A stretch of DNA of 64,000 nt from Psococerastis gibbosa. Taxonomy: Eukaryota > Arthropoda > Insecta > Psocodea > Psocidae. The notes below the pieces were generated by a model. It was not told where the DNA came from. It saw nothing but the letters and a program-made list of their open reading frames with translations, and made no database searches. The translations under genes and the position numbers were made by a program. The stretch is taken from contig OZ020491.1 in NCBI GenBank assembly GCA_963971405.1, forward strand, positions 21,818,855 through 21,882,854. The letters are read 5' to 3'. Position 1 is the stretch's first letter. Each line of letters starts with the position of its first letter. Shown piece after piece: positions 54,105 to 64,000 of the stretch.

Positions 54105-57100
54105 CTAAAAAATACTGTAAAATCAGCCAGAAAATTCTTTAGGGCTCGGCAGGGAAAATTGTCATGGGTCACGTGCCTCGACATTTCCATGTATTCTGTA
54201 TATAATTTGACCTACCACTTACAATGCTTATTGAAAGATAACTTTTGCCATGCAAGAGTGCTCCACCACAATATTCCAGTCAACTCCTGTAATGCTTTTT
54301 ATGCCTATAGCTAATGCCAACTTAGATTATTCTATCTTTATTGGCACTGTTTCCACACAAATAAATTGCCAACTAGCACATTTCCTAGTTGTCACCCTAC
54401 ACCCGTTGCAATAGATAATGGATTAGCTGCGACATGCTTACCATTGTCTGTAACCGACGTAAGCCAGGCTTAATCGCAAGTATGTGTGTGCACAAGTATT
54501 TTGAGGATACGGTTTGGCGTAGCCTATGCACATAAGCCATGGGTTTTATTTTGCCCCCTCGCTGAGTATTCCTAATACTTTTTTCATAAGACTCTTTTCC
54601 TTTATTAAAGGCTCTGAACTATGCCCTATTTTGGCTTCGCTAATTTCCGGGTATGCCTTACCATACCGAAGCCGCTCCAAAACTGCAAACTCCCATCAGA
54701 ATAGCACTTGTGTGCTTTCTGACAACTCTAAGCAATCTCATGTACACGGTCATTGAGACCATTATAGACATAGCAGAGATCTGGTTCACAACGTTTGAGC
54801 AATAATAGGCTACTACAAGTCAATATTTCCAACAAAAAGAACTTTGTCTTGAGAAGCTATGCCTTACAAGTTTAACCTGTCAAAATGCAAAACAAAACCT
54901 GGAAGCATTATTTTGATGATTTTGACTTACATTGCAGTCGGTTGAAGAGAAGGGCGATTCTGTGCAAAGGCTGTTGACCGTGGGAATACTGATATTTTCA
55001 CAGATCCCCATTGGCGTCATTTCCAGATCTATCCTTTGAAGATGTTTTTCTAAAAATTGAAAATTATCTCAGTTAGTCAGACACTATGCTTCTATTGTGA
55101 GGTCTTAAAGGGCAAGGCAGGATCGACCAATTGAAGTTGGTATCCTATTACAATTATTAATATTATTACTATTATTCGAGCTGGCATAGTATAAACATAC
55201 ATTAAGAAATACATACATATATACGGTATTGACTTTTTTTGTTCTATTACTAAGCCAACCTAGCGGAGTTAGGGCTATAAAGCCCTCTCTTACACCCAAC
55301 TAGGAAGGCCCGGGACCGCCTGCTTTACATGCCCACCGAAGAATGGCCAGAAAATGCAGCTAGTGTAGGACTCCAACCAACCAACAACCTTTCGGGTGAA
55401 AAGCCCCTGCTTGGTCCCCTTGGTACTATGATTTTGTTTTCCTAATTTAGAACACTAGGCCTACTCTACTAACGTATTGCAGCATTAATGTTTTTGTTAT
55501 AAATCCAAGTGCGAGGCAGACGGGTGTTTCCGTTATTCGATGGTCAGTTTTGGGTAGAATTTTATTACATTTCCTTCGCATATCAACTTGTAGTAGTAAT
55601 TCTTGTAGGGCGTTTTATGGACCCAGGCCTACTTATAGTGGGCCATAGGCCCCTTGTCAAATGCCAACGACCCCATGGATTTTGGACAATATTTTTATTG
55701 TTTCCGCATGAACCTTTGGCCATTGGCAAACTGATGTCAACCTACACCGGCTACAAGCGATAATTGACAAGCTGAGACAAGCTTACCATTGACACAATGA
55801 AATAGGCGAAAACATAACTTAACCAAGCACAGATACGAGTCTGGCATATCTACTTACTCGTTGTAGACCATCCAAGCGTTGTGCATGTATTGTAGTTATC
55901 ACTTCGAGACGCGGGATCAGGCAGGCAAATGGGCCGGACAAACTGGCTGAGAACTGCGGGCTCATTCAGGTTGAGCAACACCAGAGTGCTGCCCTCCACC
56001 GGGGACTTCAACATGCCCACAATTAACCGTTCTTGTTGCCATGGCGACGCGCTCTCAATCCTTATGGCACCTCCGAGCTTGGCAAGCCACTCTGCCTTAC
56101 TTTGCCTGTAAGAAAATTTGGTCACATCAATTACTCATTCCAATTTCTATGGAAATTTAAATGGGCAAAAATAGAGGTGTATATGATATGGAACATTGGC
56201 ACCCGCCAAGGATATCTTTTGAATTTACCGCGTATTCTTCGAACAATCAGAGCTTCGACTAATTAACACACATCTTCCTTTGACCACTATTTCAAATTAT
56301 TCATAATCAATTACAATAATTTTGTAGGTAGCCTTCCTACTGTATGACTAAAGTTATAGAAACTATTTATTTATTATTATTTTTGAATAAAAGATTAAAC
56401 GCATACAAGCGAATATATCTGAATAACTTATTCAGTTGCCACTCTAGGTAATACCTGTGTTGAGTTACAACCGGTGTCTAATCGCATGATGTGACAAGTA
56501 CGAGCGCACGCTACCGCCACGCCTACGATGGCCCTAACTAATTTAAAAAGCATAGTAGCTTCTATGGTCGGAATGGAAATAACTAGGTATTCGATCAGAG
56601 GCATTTATTTTTAATGTTAACCAGGGATCAAAAATGAAAAAAAGATAATTTTAGAATGAAGTCATATTCAAAATTGTTTTGTTTACATTCTTAACCCCAA
56701 GAATAAGTAAATACCAAACGACATAGTCGGCCCGCAGCACTTTTAAGGAAACAAAACACTTTTCCCATGTATAGGCAAGTGAAGTAAGCATGTTCCTGTG
56801 GTCGTATTACAAAAACACAACCTACATACTGGTACTAAAATTACATCAGCTACATAACAAAATACACTTACCCCTGGAAACACGAGGCCGTCGTTATAAC
56901 CCATTCTGGCGCCAAAAGCGTTCCGTCGCATAAATGTACGCCATCTTTGAGAAGCGCCACATGCCACGGCCAGTCTCCGTAGGCCGCCATCTTGGGTAGC
57001 CCGTGAATGCCACTGTGCTGTCGTAGCACCTGCCGGCCACATTCAGGTACTTGACATGCAACGTGAAGAACTTTCTTTTCGGAGCATGGTGTTGAGAGAA

Positions 57101-60100
57101 ATAATGGCCGAGTCGCCTCCAGGTCATCTACTTCGACGTACTGAAGACTCTTGCTGTCTTTGCTTTCCTGGTCTCTTTCTGATCGGTAACTTTTTACCTT
57201 AAATTACCATACACAGTATTATTGGGAGTTAGAGCAGGTGGGACGTAGCAGTCTTGGAATAAGCCTAACCCGGGAGGACGGGGTACAAGACGACGCTAGG
57301 TGACTGTGAATCTGAGGATGGCGCCGTCAAATGGCAAAAAATTATGGAGCAAGTCCTACCCCGACATGAAGATATACCTACAGTAGGGGCGTCTTATGAC
57401 TTATAGCATGGCTCCCACCATAGTAGGTAAAGCTGCGGAAAGTGAATCCAAAGAAAACCGCCATATCTGCCTACATGTAGCCCGTGCCTTACGTGAGAAG
57501 GCTAACGGGCAACTGGAGCTGATTATTGACGAGTGACGACGATGATGCCTATTTATGGTCATTTAGGTCAACAAGCTCCCACAGGGTCTAAAAAGAGATG
57601 ATATTAGTCCTAACGTATTCAAGAGCAAGGTAAAGGGTCTCCTAGTGAGTTGTTGCCCCCACTCTGTGAATGAATTTCTAGCGACCAACCTCCCTCCATG
57701 CTCACATTCATAAGTGCCTATTGTATATTATTAAGTTGTGGATTTTAATGGATAAGGATCGTATTGATGATTATATGTAGTTTCTTTTAATTCTATATAT
57801 ACATAGTTATTTATAGTTTTGACGGTGCTGAGCACGTCATGCAGTAACTCTTATTGTAACACTGTACTGTATGTGGTTAAAATGACCTAATATAATTTCA
57901 TTTCATTTTATTTTATTTATTTATTTAAATAATGTCCTGACCGACGTTTTTATGAACCTAGGCCTACTTATAGTGGTCCACTGGGCCCTTGTCCAATGCC
58001 AACGACATTATTTATATTGTTTCCGTAAGAATTTTGGGCCATTGGCAAACTAGTATATGTCCTCGATGTCAACCTACACCAGCTACAAGCGATAATGGAC
58101 ACGCTGTGACAAGCTTACCAGGCGAAGTGTAACTTAACCAAGTACAGATACGAGTCAAGATGTCTATTAGTCAGATATTCTACAGGTTGATTGAATTCGA
58201 AGCGAGCTGATTGAAAAGCGTACATTAAGCTAACTGTTATATTTTCACAACTCACCTAGCCAACTTAACAGCGTAACGGTCTTTATTCGAACTGGTTTAA
58301 TTGCTTACCGCACTGTAGCTGGATAGTCTGCAAACACTGGCTGCCAGATCCTGTAGGTCTGTGTCGTCTTCTGTCGAGTTGAAACTGTCGACACACACTT
58401 TCCGGAACACTCCATTTTCCTGGGCTACCACATACCCGGCCGCGTTGATACTGTCTTGATGGGGTGTTCTAGACTGAAGAGTCATCGCAGAAGTTAATGG
58501 CGAGGCAATAGACACTGTAATTATAATCATACTGCATGGGAACGACAGAGTAGCTCAATTGGGAGAGAAGGGGACTAGGAAAAAGTAAGTTCGAGGCTCA
58601 ATTCGAAAAAGAAAATATTTTCGCTGGCTCCAGGTTCCCCTAGCCACAAAAGGTTCACTAGGTATCTCTAAAATTTGTCATGTACCTTAAAACGTAATTT
58701 AAAAATTGGTGCGACAAATGAAAGGCCTTATGGATAGATGTCACTTGATGTGCAACATGACTTAAGTTTACATGTGAAAATTCGGAGATAGGCTACCTCA
58801 TATGAATCCCACCCCCCCCCCCCAAAAAAAAACTGAGTTTGACCCCAATTTTAATAGTAAGTTTTTTTTTTAGCAGAAACAAAATTCGTCCTAGTAACGG
58901 AAAGAAATTGGGTGGACAGGTGGGGTGAATCTCCCTGTTAAATCAGATAAAACCAGACGTATTTTCAGTTATTTTTAAATTTGGGCGGACCAGTTTTGAG
59001 TCAAAATTGAGCACAAGCGAAGTATAATTGACGAGTGAATTGGCATGTCTGCATGCATGGTAAAAGCATGAATAGAACGAGATTGGTGGCCATAAGTACT
59101 GTTTTGGTGTCCTCTGTGGGGCCCGTTCATTATGGAGACGTGCCGCCCATACCAATGGCACGAGAGGGGACGTGTGTCATAGCAAACGCCTTCCGGACGT
59201 GATCCAGAGCAAGGGGACACTGCACCGTTGTCGCGACTACAGGTACATGTTAACTCAACCAAGCCCATCTTAGATTTGGCTGAGCAAGGCTAAATATGCA
59301 AAACAATATTTAGGGACTAGCTGTGGAATAGATAAGACATGGTACCAGAGGTATTAAATGTACTCTAAACTTTACGCTCTAATAATGCCAAAGGCTAAAG
59401 GCTGAAAGTGTTTGAAAGTGGTTACAGAAGGACGCTTCGAATCAGCTGGAGGGAGAACGTGACAAATAAAAGAGTCCTAGAGGCTATTGAAGAAGAGAGA
59501 CAGCTGCTACCTATTATAAAAATTAGAAGAGCGAAATGGGTAGGGCATTTCTTAAGACTTGAAAATCTGGTACAAACCATCACTGAGGGGACAGTGGAAG
59601 GAACCGATAGACGAAGAAATTCAATCAATTCATGGATCAACTGCAGCCTGATCGAGGCGATTATAATACCGGTATTTATTTAATCCCCTGGTAGTAAAAA
59701 TGTAAACAAGATAATTTTATAATGGAAAGTGCTATTCAAAATTTGTTTGTTTACAGCTTTAATCCTAGGGTATTTATATAACCCCGGTATTATAATCCCC
59801 TCGATCAGCAGTCTGATCGAGGCGTTTATAATACCGGGGTTAAATAAATACCCTAGGATTATAACTGTAAACAAACAAATTTTGAATAGCACTTTCCATT
59901 ATAAAATTATCTTGTTTACCAGTGGATTAAATAAATACCGGTATTATAAACGCCCCGATCAGGCTGCAGGCTGCTGAATGAGCATGCAGGCGCTCGAAGT
60001 TACCAAGAACTGAAGGGGAAGGCGCAGGACCGAGAGAGCTGGAGGATATGCAGTTGCTGCCATCCGATGTAATTGTGACCTCAGAAGAAGAAATGTGCAC

Positions 60101-62622
60101 ATGCAACCTATACCAAAGCCAATAAGGCAGAGGTTTTAAAATATTTTGTGAACGACCAAGTATTTTTGAAGGAATTAATTAACTCCTAGTTCAGCAGTCT
60201 CAAAGATATGAGAATCGTCAGATGAAAAATGCATAGGAGGCACCACTAATCCAAAATGGAAAGAAAATCTCTGGCTCAATAGATTTTAATTGGTAGAGGT
60301 TGAAACTGTTTTAATTACGAACCTCGGAAAACTTGTACTTTGACCTCTGTCTCTTAAAGCTGAGTTCTATGGTACGTACATAAGGGCTGTCGTAAATCAC
60401 ACAATAAATTGTCTATCACTGGAATTTAAATTAAAATGCGAATATTTTTATGAAACTTGCGTAACTCTGTATCATTCTACTCTCCGGGTTTTCCATCTCA
60501 GTTCCCACTACCCAAATACAAAACTTTCGACTTACAGCAGTTGCGCTCGTCGCTGCTGTCGGGGCAGTCGGGCTCTCCGTCGCAGAGCTTGCCCCGTGGT
60601 ATGCAGACCTTGCCGGCACCGCAGTGCAGGTGTCCTCGACCGCAATAGCTGCACGACGTCTCGTCCGACATGTCCGGGCAGTCTATCACTCCGTCGCAGA
60701 CGCGGACTCCCATTCCAGACGCGTGCAGATCCTCGACACAGCCTGGTGCTGGCAAACATGACCCCGACGAGCTTGCCTGCGAGAGAGACTGTCACTATAT
60801 TCATTAAACTGCAAGACTACCACAAAGAATATAGGGAAGTCCTTTGGGCCCAGTTGGCAATTGTTTTCCATGTTAACGTTAATAGCAGAAATGCTTAGAA
60901 AGTTAAAATTGTCATTTGAACTGCAGTTAATATTGTAATAGCCAATATTACATTATTATTATTAATATTTGAAATGTATGCGACTAGGTGGTGGAGTATG
61001 GGCCTAGGAAAAAGAACAATAAATTTTTTTCCTAGACAGCATAGTTAAAGAGCAAATCGGAGTGCCCCCCCCCCCCCCACTACGCGTTTTTAAACAAAGT
61101 CAATTTTCACAGGAAATATCGATCGTAGATGCCGTCAAAAATATCCTTTAAATTAGCAGAAATGCCCCTCTACATTTCAATATCACCTTTCTTGAACTCC
61201 TTCTTCGGGAATCGTTTTCTGTAGGTACTGATCAAATTGAGTAAATGTGGCCGATCTGGGTTAGAAAACAGAAACATCAAAAGACTGAGAATAACAATTA
61301 TTCCTTCTGTTCTCTGTCTCGGTCTTGACATTGTTGACAACTCAATAATTGATTTTCAAGGGATACATTAGTTTTACACTTATAGTGCTTTTCCCCCTCC
61401 GACTGTCTCCAGCGGGCCCTGTATGGCGATTAGTATTAACTTATTCTGGGGGTTAAAAACGTATACAAATCAATTTGGAATAGCACTTTCCATGCTTATA
61501 TTATCTTGTTTACATTTTTAATCCCAGGTTAAGATTAAAAATAATCGCCACAGTAGGCCCGCAGGTTGAGATTAAAAATGTAAACAAGATAATCTTACAC
61601 TAGAAAGTTTTATTCAGAATTGGTTTGCTCACATTTTTAACCCCAGGAATAAGTTATTGCTTAGGCAGGTATTCCACTGGTCAATTTTACTTCAAATTTG
61701 ATTTGCGATTTTTGATTTTTGTTTTACTCTATGACATTTTCCATTTTAATTTCCTCATGTTAAAATTGATCAATGATCATAGAGTAAAATCACGCGTTAC
61801 AAATAATAACAAACTAAAATTAAACAATGGCGTCGCCTAGAACTCTAGAGTTGATAAATAATTTAAATTAATTTCTTGAGAATGAACGAATTATTTCGAT
61901 GTTTAAGTCATAAAATTTCATGTAGATTATAAAATTAAAAAAAAGACTGCGGCAAACTTACAAATTTGGAAAAAATTGAAAACGAAAATGATCAATTGTT
62001 GAAAACAAGTGGAATGGGGTGTAAAAATAAATAATGCAACATTGATGATTTTCGGTCAACGACAAAATCAAATTTGAAGTAAAATTGACCAGTGGAATAC
62101 CCGCCTAAACGGTACAGTAGGCACACAGGAAAATTCAAATTCAGCTTAACTTACCTCTGGAAAAGTAGAACAATCCAACGCAGCTCTCAGATGACTAGAA
62201 ACCCTACTCCCACAACCCTTTAAGAAATCATTACAAAAACTTCTACACGGAAACTGAATCGTTGAATTTTTACATGATGGCTGCAACAAGTTACAAACAA
62301 ACTCGTACGCATGTCTGTAGCACTCAGAGTCCACAATCTCTCGGAATCGGATAACATCATCCAAGACTTCACCGTAGTTTTTGTGGCCCAGGATGTTGGG
62401 GTAGGAAGTCAGATTGTGGGTCAACTGCCCGCAGTAGCCCAGTTGAACGGGAGAGCATTGGCGCGGCTGCTCGGGGGTAGTAGGGGGTGGCAGCGTCGTC
62501 AAAATGGTAGGAAGACTGGTGGAGAGATCCAGTGAGCTCTCCTTGACGCTGAGGCTCTCCAGAGGGATGGTGAGGTTGTTCAGGTACACTGGTTCCCGCT
62601 GCGTGATCTCGCGGGAAAGAAC
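53916..62622 (-). CDS. corin-like mosaic protein with degenerate protease domain (5' partial)
   Basis: Seven exons with consistent phases (62622-62155, 60776-60536, 58514-58309, 57140-56872, 56105-55858, 55049-54931, 54104-53916) give 579 residues to the stop; N-terminal exons lie beyond the window or were not found. Domain order: Frizzled (residues about 55-165, with the tenth Cys across the first splice), a short LDLa-like module, a complete LDLa module (CGRGHLHC to SDERNC), a scavenger-receptor-like domain (GYVVAQENGVFRKVCVDSFN to VACQVPECG) and a trypsin fold. This order is that of corin, the type II membrane serine protease that activates natriuretic peptide in vertebrates, and of its arthropod homologues. 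The triad is lost: His to Ser (TTASC, codon 56885-56883), Asp to Thr (STLVLL, codon 55987-55985), Ser to Ala (EFAGSPLLC, codon 54092-54090). The activation site lacks a basic P1 residue. It is most likely a binding or scaffold protein, not a protease. Confidence 0.9.
54931..55049 (-). CDS. corin-like exon: protease C-lobe part
   Basis: 119 nt, phase 1 in, phase 0 out (acceptor tttttag|AA, donor AAT|gtaagt). It reads HLQRIDLEMTPMGICENISI then SLCTESPFSSTDCN. Confidence 0.78.
55225..55415 (-). repeat. SINE family 1, minus-strand copy
   Basis: Read on the minus strand it has the body with GGCATGTAAAGCAGGCGGTC, ttcctagttgggtgtaagag and a TTGGCTTAGTAATAGAAC end, nearly identical to 63190-63375. 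It lies in a corin-like intron. Confidence 0.75.
55610..55850. repeat. duplicated intron segment, copy 1
   Basis: Matches 57945-58175 over about 230 bp (GGCCTACTTATAGTGG, AATGCCAACGAC, GGCCATTGGCAAACT, GATGTCAACCTACACC, GCTACAAGCGATAAT, AGATACGAGTC) with small indels. Its right end lies at the 5' splice site of the exon at 55858. Confidence 0.8.
55858..56105 (-). CDS. corin-like exon: protease middle
   Basis: 248 nt, phase 2 in, phase 1 out (acceptor ttacag|G, donor ACGA|gtaagt). It reads LVLLNLNEPAVLSQFVRPIC then TCTTLGW. The DIALL aspartate position holds Thr. Confidence 0.9.
56395..56565 (-). repeat. SINE family 2, minus-strand copy
   Basis: Read on the minus strand: GGCGTGGCGGTAGCGTGC, CACATCATGCGATTAG, AACTCAACACAGGTATTACC, gcaactgaataagttattca. 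This is the same order as at 3893 and 24525. Confidence 0.55.
56590..56745. mobile_element. diverged CAG/GCGGGCC-type MITE
   Basis: Contains AAAAGATAATTTTAGAATG and TTGTTTTGTTTACATTCTTA, with ends CGATCAGAGGC and GTCGGCCCGCAG. It is related to copies at 42470 and 61425-61580. Confidence 0.5.
56872..57140 (-). CDS. corin-like exon: SR end and protease N-lobe
   Basis: 269 nt, phase 0 in, phase 2 out (acceptor cttcag|TAC, donor CAGGG|gtaagt). It ends the SR domain at CQVPECGRQ and starts the trypsin fold (WPWHVALLKDG, HLCDGTLLAPEWVITTASCF). The expected AAHC is TASC. Confidence 0.9.
57555..57935 (+). pseudogene. CR1/L2-like LINE 3' end
   Basis: The frame NKLPQGLKRDDISPNVFKSK, VKGLL, NEFLATNLPPCSHS and stop matches the fragment at 32784-33160. 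An AT-rich 3' UTR ends in an ATTTC/ATTTT-type tail near 57897-57930. It lies in a corin-like intron, antisense to the gene. Confidence 0.6.
57945..58175. repeat. duplicated intron segment, copy 2
   Basis: Direct-orientation partner of 55610-55850, 2.3 kb away in another corin-like intron. Confidence 0.8.
58309..58514 (-). CDS. corin-like exon: SR domain, first half
   Basis: 206 nt, phase 1 in, phase 0 out (acceptor attacag|TG, donor GCG|gtaagc). It reads GYVVAQENGVFRKVCVDSFN then LAASVCRLSSYSA. Confidence 0.82.
58543..58640 (+). repeat. tRNA-like SINE head
   Basis: CAGAGTAGCTCAATTGGGAG resembles a pol III A box and GTTCGAGGCTCAATTC a B box, about 45 nt apart. It lies directly upstream of a corin-like exon on the opposite strand. 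A third, unrelated SINE type, or a decayed tRNA. Confidence 0.45.
59404..60095 (+). pseudogene. RTE-type LINE fragment interrupted by twin MITEs
   Basis: 59404-59640 reads YRRTLRISWRENVTNKRVLE, IKIRRAKWVGHFLRLENLV, ITEGTVEGTDRRRNSINSW: the conserved C-terminal region of RTE ORFs. After the MITE pair (59641-59969) the family end resumes (SYQELKGKAQDRESWR) and then stops. Confidence 0.75.
59641..59969. mobile_element. two 'CAG' MITEs end to end (copy D)
   Basis: The first copy runs from CTGCAGCCTGATCGAGGCG (59641) to CTCGATCAGCAG (59811). The second runs from about 59807 to GATCAGGCTGCAG (59969) in inverse order. Together they form a palindrome of about 330 bp: GTAAACAAGATAATTTTATA and CAAAATTTGTTTGTTTACAG appear in both arms. 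Confidence 0.88.
60096..60530. other. corin-like intron, no feature
   Basis: No exon or repeat could be supported. Confidence 0.4.
60536..60776 (-). CDS. corin-like exon: LDLa modules
   Basis: 241 nt, phase 0 in, phase 1 out (acceptor tcgcag|GCA, donor TGCT|gtaagt). Carries the last Frizzled Cys (GSC), a five-Cys LDLa-like stretch (VCDGVIDCPDMSDETSC) and a complete six-Cys LDLa (LCDGEPDCPDSSDERNC) with Ca-binding acidic residues. Confidence 0.9.
61050..61370 (+). repeat. dispersed repeat shared with 26185-26880
   Basis: Contains a C run, CCACTACGCGTTTTTAAAC, AGGAAATATCG and GGCCGATCTGGGTTAGAAA, in the same order as in the first copy. Internal deletions make it shorter. Confidence 0.5.
61425..61655. 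mobile_element. two diverged GCGGGCC-type MITE pieces
   Basis: Each piece has an AATGTAAACAAGATAAT or ATTATCTTGTTTACATTTTT block and a TATGGCGATTA/TAATCGCCACA end; the junction is GTAGGCCCGCAGG near 61552. They are related to the CAG MITEs by the interior. Confidence 0.5.
61661..62109. mobile_element. foldback element E6
   Basis: Termini TTAGGCAGGTATTCCACTGG and CCAGTGGAATACCCGCCTAA. The arms continue TCAATTTTACTTCAAATTTG and its complement. The interior has an inner inverted pair (TTTTACTCTATGA / TCATAGAGTAAAA). It ends 46 bp from the Frizzled exon's 5' splice site. Confidence 0.85.
62155..62622 (-). CDS. corin-like exon: Frizzled domain
   Basis: 468 nt, phase 0 at both ends (acceptor ttgcag|GTT, donor GAG|gtaagt). 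A Ser/Thr/Pro-rich stem (LSTSLPTILTTLPPPTTPEQ) precedes nine of the ten Frizzled cysteines (CSPVQLGYCGQLTHNLTSYP through CRSFCNDFLKGC). Confidence 0.9.
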
Positions 62623-62689
62623 CTGCAATAGAAGGGAGGGGGAATTAATTGAAAGTTAGGTGAGTCTAATTGTACAACCAGAGGAGGTT

Positions 62690-62870
62690 ACAGAGTAGTG
62701 GTACAGACTCCAACTATCACCCGGAAAGTTGTTCGTTCGAGTCCCACACTAGCTACAGTTTCAGGGCATGTCAAGCAGGCGGTCCCGGGCCTTCCTAGTT
62801 GGGTGTAAGAGAGGGCATTATAGCCCTAACTCCACTAGGTTGGCTTAGCAATAGAACAAAAAAAGTCAAT
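62690..62870 (+). repeat. SINE family 1, plus-strand copy
   Basis: The head CAGAGTAGTGGTACAGACTC and B box GTTCGAGTCCCACAC are followed by the body CAAGCAGGCGGTCCCGGGCC and a 3' end TTGGCTTAGCAATAGAAC. Confidence 0.75.
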
Positions 62871-62879
62871 ATTTATTAT

Positions 62880-63185
62880 TTATTTGTTTAGAGTATGCTG
62901 CCCCCTGAGATCTCACCCTGGTTTCACTCCCTGACTCCTGACCCAACTCATTTGGATCTCCAGCCCTAAATGAAACACCTACTTATTTATTTACTTGACT
63001 TTTGTGCTAGTTTGTTGTACCTATTCCTATTTGGTATTTTGGGTTGACACTCTGTCCTTAAAAGCAGTGGTCTTGTGCACGAAGGTGGACTGTTGGTTTA
63101 TGCAATTATTCAGGCTACACCCTTCTCATTGCCGAGAAAATACCTACAGTTGGATCATCAAGATAAATAAATAAATAAATAAATA
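62880..63185. other. spacer between SINEs
   Basis: No exon is seen; ends in an AAAT tetranucleotide run (63162-63185) that may be the tail of the next SINE's target. Confidence 0.35.
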
Positions 63186-63189
63186 AGGA

Positions 63190-63375
63190 CATTTTGTTCT
63201 ATTACTAAGCCAACCTAGCGGAGTTAGGGCTATAAATCCCTTTCTTACACTCAACTAGGAAGGCCCGGGACCGCCTGCTTTACATGCCCTCCGAAGCATG
63301 GCCAGAAAATGTAGGAAGTGTAGGACTCGAACCAACAACCTTTCGGGTGAAAGTCAGAGTCCTTACCACCACATG
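63190..63375 (-). repeat. SINE family 1, minus-strand copy 2
   Basis: Closely matches 55225-55415: GTTCTATTACTAAGCCAACC, GGAAGGCCCGGGACCGCC, ACCAACAACCTTTCGGGTGA as read on the plus strand. The tRNA-like head is at the right end (gtggtaaggactctgactt on the minus strand). Confidence 0.78.
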
Positions 63376-63379
63376 TCCC

Positions 63380-64000
63380 GACCGATGATGAATTTAATTA
63401 AGGATCTTAAGAAGTTTTTGAATATAATAAAACCCCTTGTTTTTTCCAATAATTGAATAAACCTTGTGCTTATACAAATGAAATGGAAGAACCTCGGGCA
63501 GTGTTTCGCACTCCAATGATTCTCAAAATCATTGAACGTTCCCAATTTTTCTTCAAACTGATCACAGTAGTACCATGAATGAAGCAGAGTCTATTAACAT
63601 TAGCACACTCAATTATGCAAATTTTCAACAAATGAAATTTGATACATAACACCTTCATCCTTTCCTTATCTTCAATCTCACTTGTACAATATTGGCTGCT
63701 AAAGACTTGTTTTCGCTCGTACTGGGAAGGCTTACTCTCTATGTTCGGGAGAAGAAACCGCACAGGTTGGATGGATGTTAAAAGTGGTCTGGTTGTAATC
63801 AGTAACAGAGGCGTAAAGTTTTTGAATGATGTCGGGGGCAAAACTAAGTAGACCTTATGACGTCATCAAGCAGGATAACGAAAAATTGAAAATATAAGAG
63901 CAAAATAGTAGGGTTTTACGCATTTTAATAGTTGTAAAGTATAGCTGTAGATTTTACAAAGCTAAAAAAGGAATGACTATATTCATATTGCTGCAAAGGG
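63380..64000. other. window end, no gene seen
   Basis: Open stretches on both strands (63470-63851) lack recognisable domains. An upstream corin-like exon could lie here or beyond, but none is supported. Confidence 0.35.

Noticed and set aside
63470-63851. Minus-strand open frame upstream of the corin-like exons
   Set aside because: No signal anchor, cysteine-rich module or splice context that would make it an N-terminal corin-like exon.

Overview
The window is eukaryotic and very repeat-rich. Coding exons are short and bounded by GT-AG introns, and most of the sequence is transposon debris. The gene set (an arthropod-style corin-like membrane protein, a ZCCHC8 homologue, THAP proteins, hAT, I-like, RTE and CR1/L2-like elements) and the frequent TAGGCCTA-type words suggest an invertebrate, probably an arthropod with a large genome. 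I cannot name the lineage.

Two host genes can be assembled exon by exon, both on the minus strand. (1) A ZCCHC8 homologue (13376 to 7407; 4 exons, 523 aa) is the scaffold subunit of the NEXT RNA-surveillance complex. Its introns hold a broken P-like THAP element, a cluster of C-rich MITEs and a long foldback element. (2) A corin-like gene (62622 to 53916; 7 exons, 579 aa visible, 5' end outside the window) encodes Frizzled, LDLa, SR and trypsin-fold domains. All three catalytic-triad residues of the protease fold are replaced. A third, plus-strand gene or transposon-derived gene (49359-52315) encodes the C-terminal half of a THAP finger followed by a 45-nt repeat array and a coiled coil; a Gypsy-like LTR fragment sits in its intron. 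A fourth minus-strand gene is only hinted at (32.2, 39.8 and about 47 kb).

Mobile elements from left to right: a hAT transposon with an intact ZMYM/TTF-type transposase that is open to base 1 (1-3515); a nested set of MITEs (6650-7352); the P-like THAP element (9582-11395); a near-complete two-ORF LINE with one frameshift (about 16.9-21.1 kb); a second copy of the TTAA MITE (22371-22763); a tRNA-derived SINE with a 13-bp duplication (24959-25235); nested foldbacks and truncated LINEs (31.25-33.37 kb); a 72-bp minisatellite (33.66-33.95 kb); a 5'-truncated and an apparently intact I-like LINE in the same orientation (34.78-35.30 and 35.8-39.62 kb); a foldback (40.3-40.7 kb); a THAP exon inside MITE-type termini, split by a non-autonomous hAT with a perfect 8-bp duplication (42.8-46.04 kb); and RTE, CR1-like and SINE fragments scattered in the corin introns.

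The most distinctive signal is a group of palindromic 'foldback' elements (8155-8540, 31250-31832, 33164-33368, 40307-40692, 45793-45938, 61661-62109). They share a terminal core with WTTCCAC, and five of the six carry the internal module GACGTGGTAGCAGACAT. They are nested in one another and recombined as modules. No transposase with matching ends is visible in the window.
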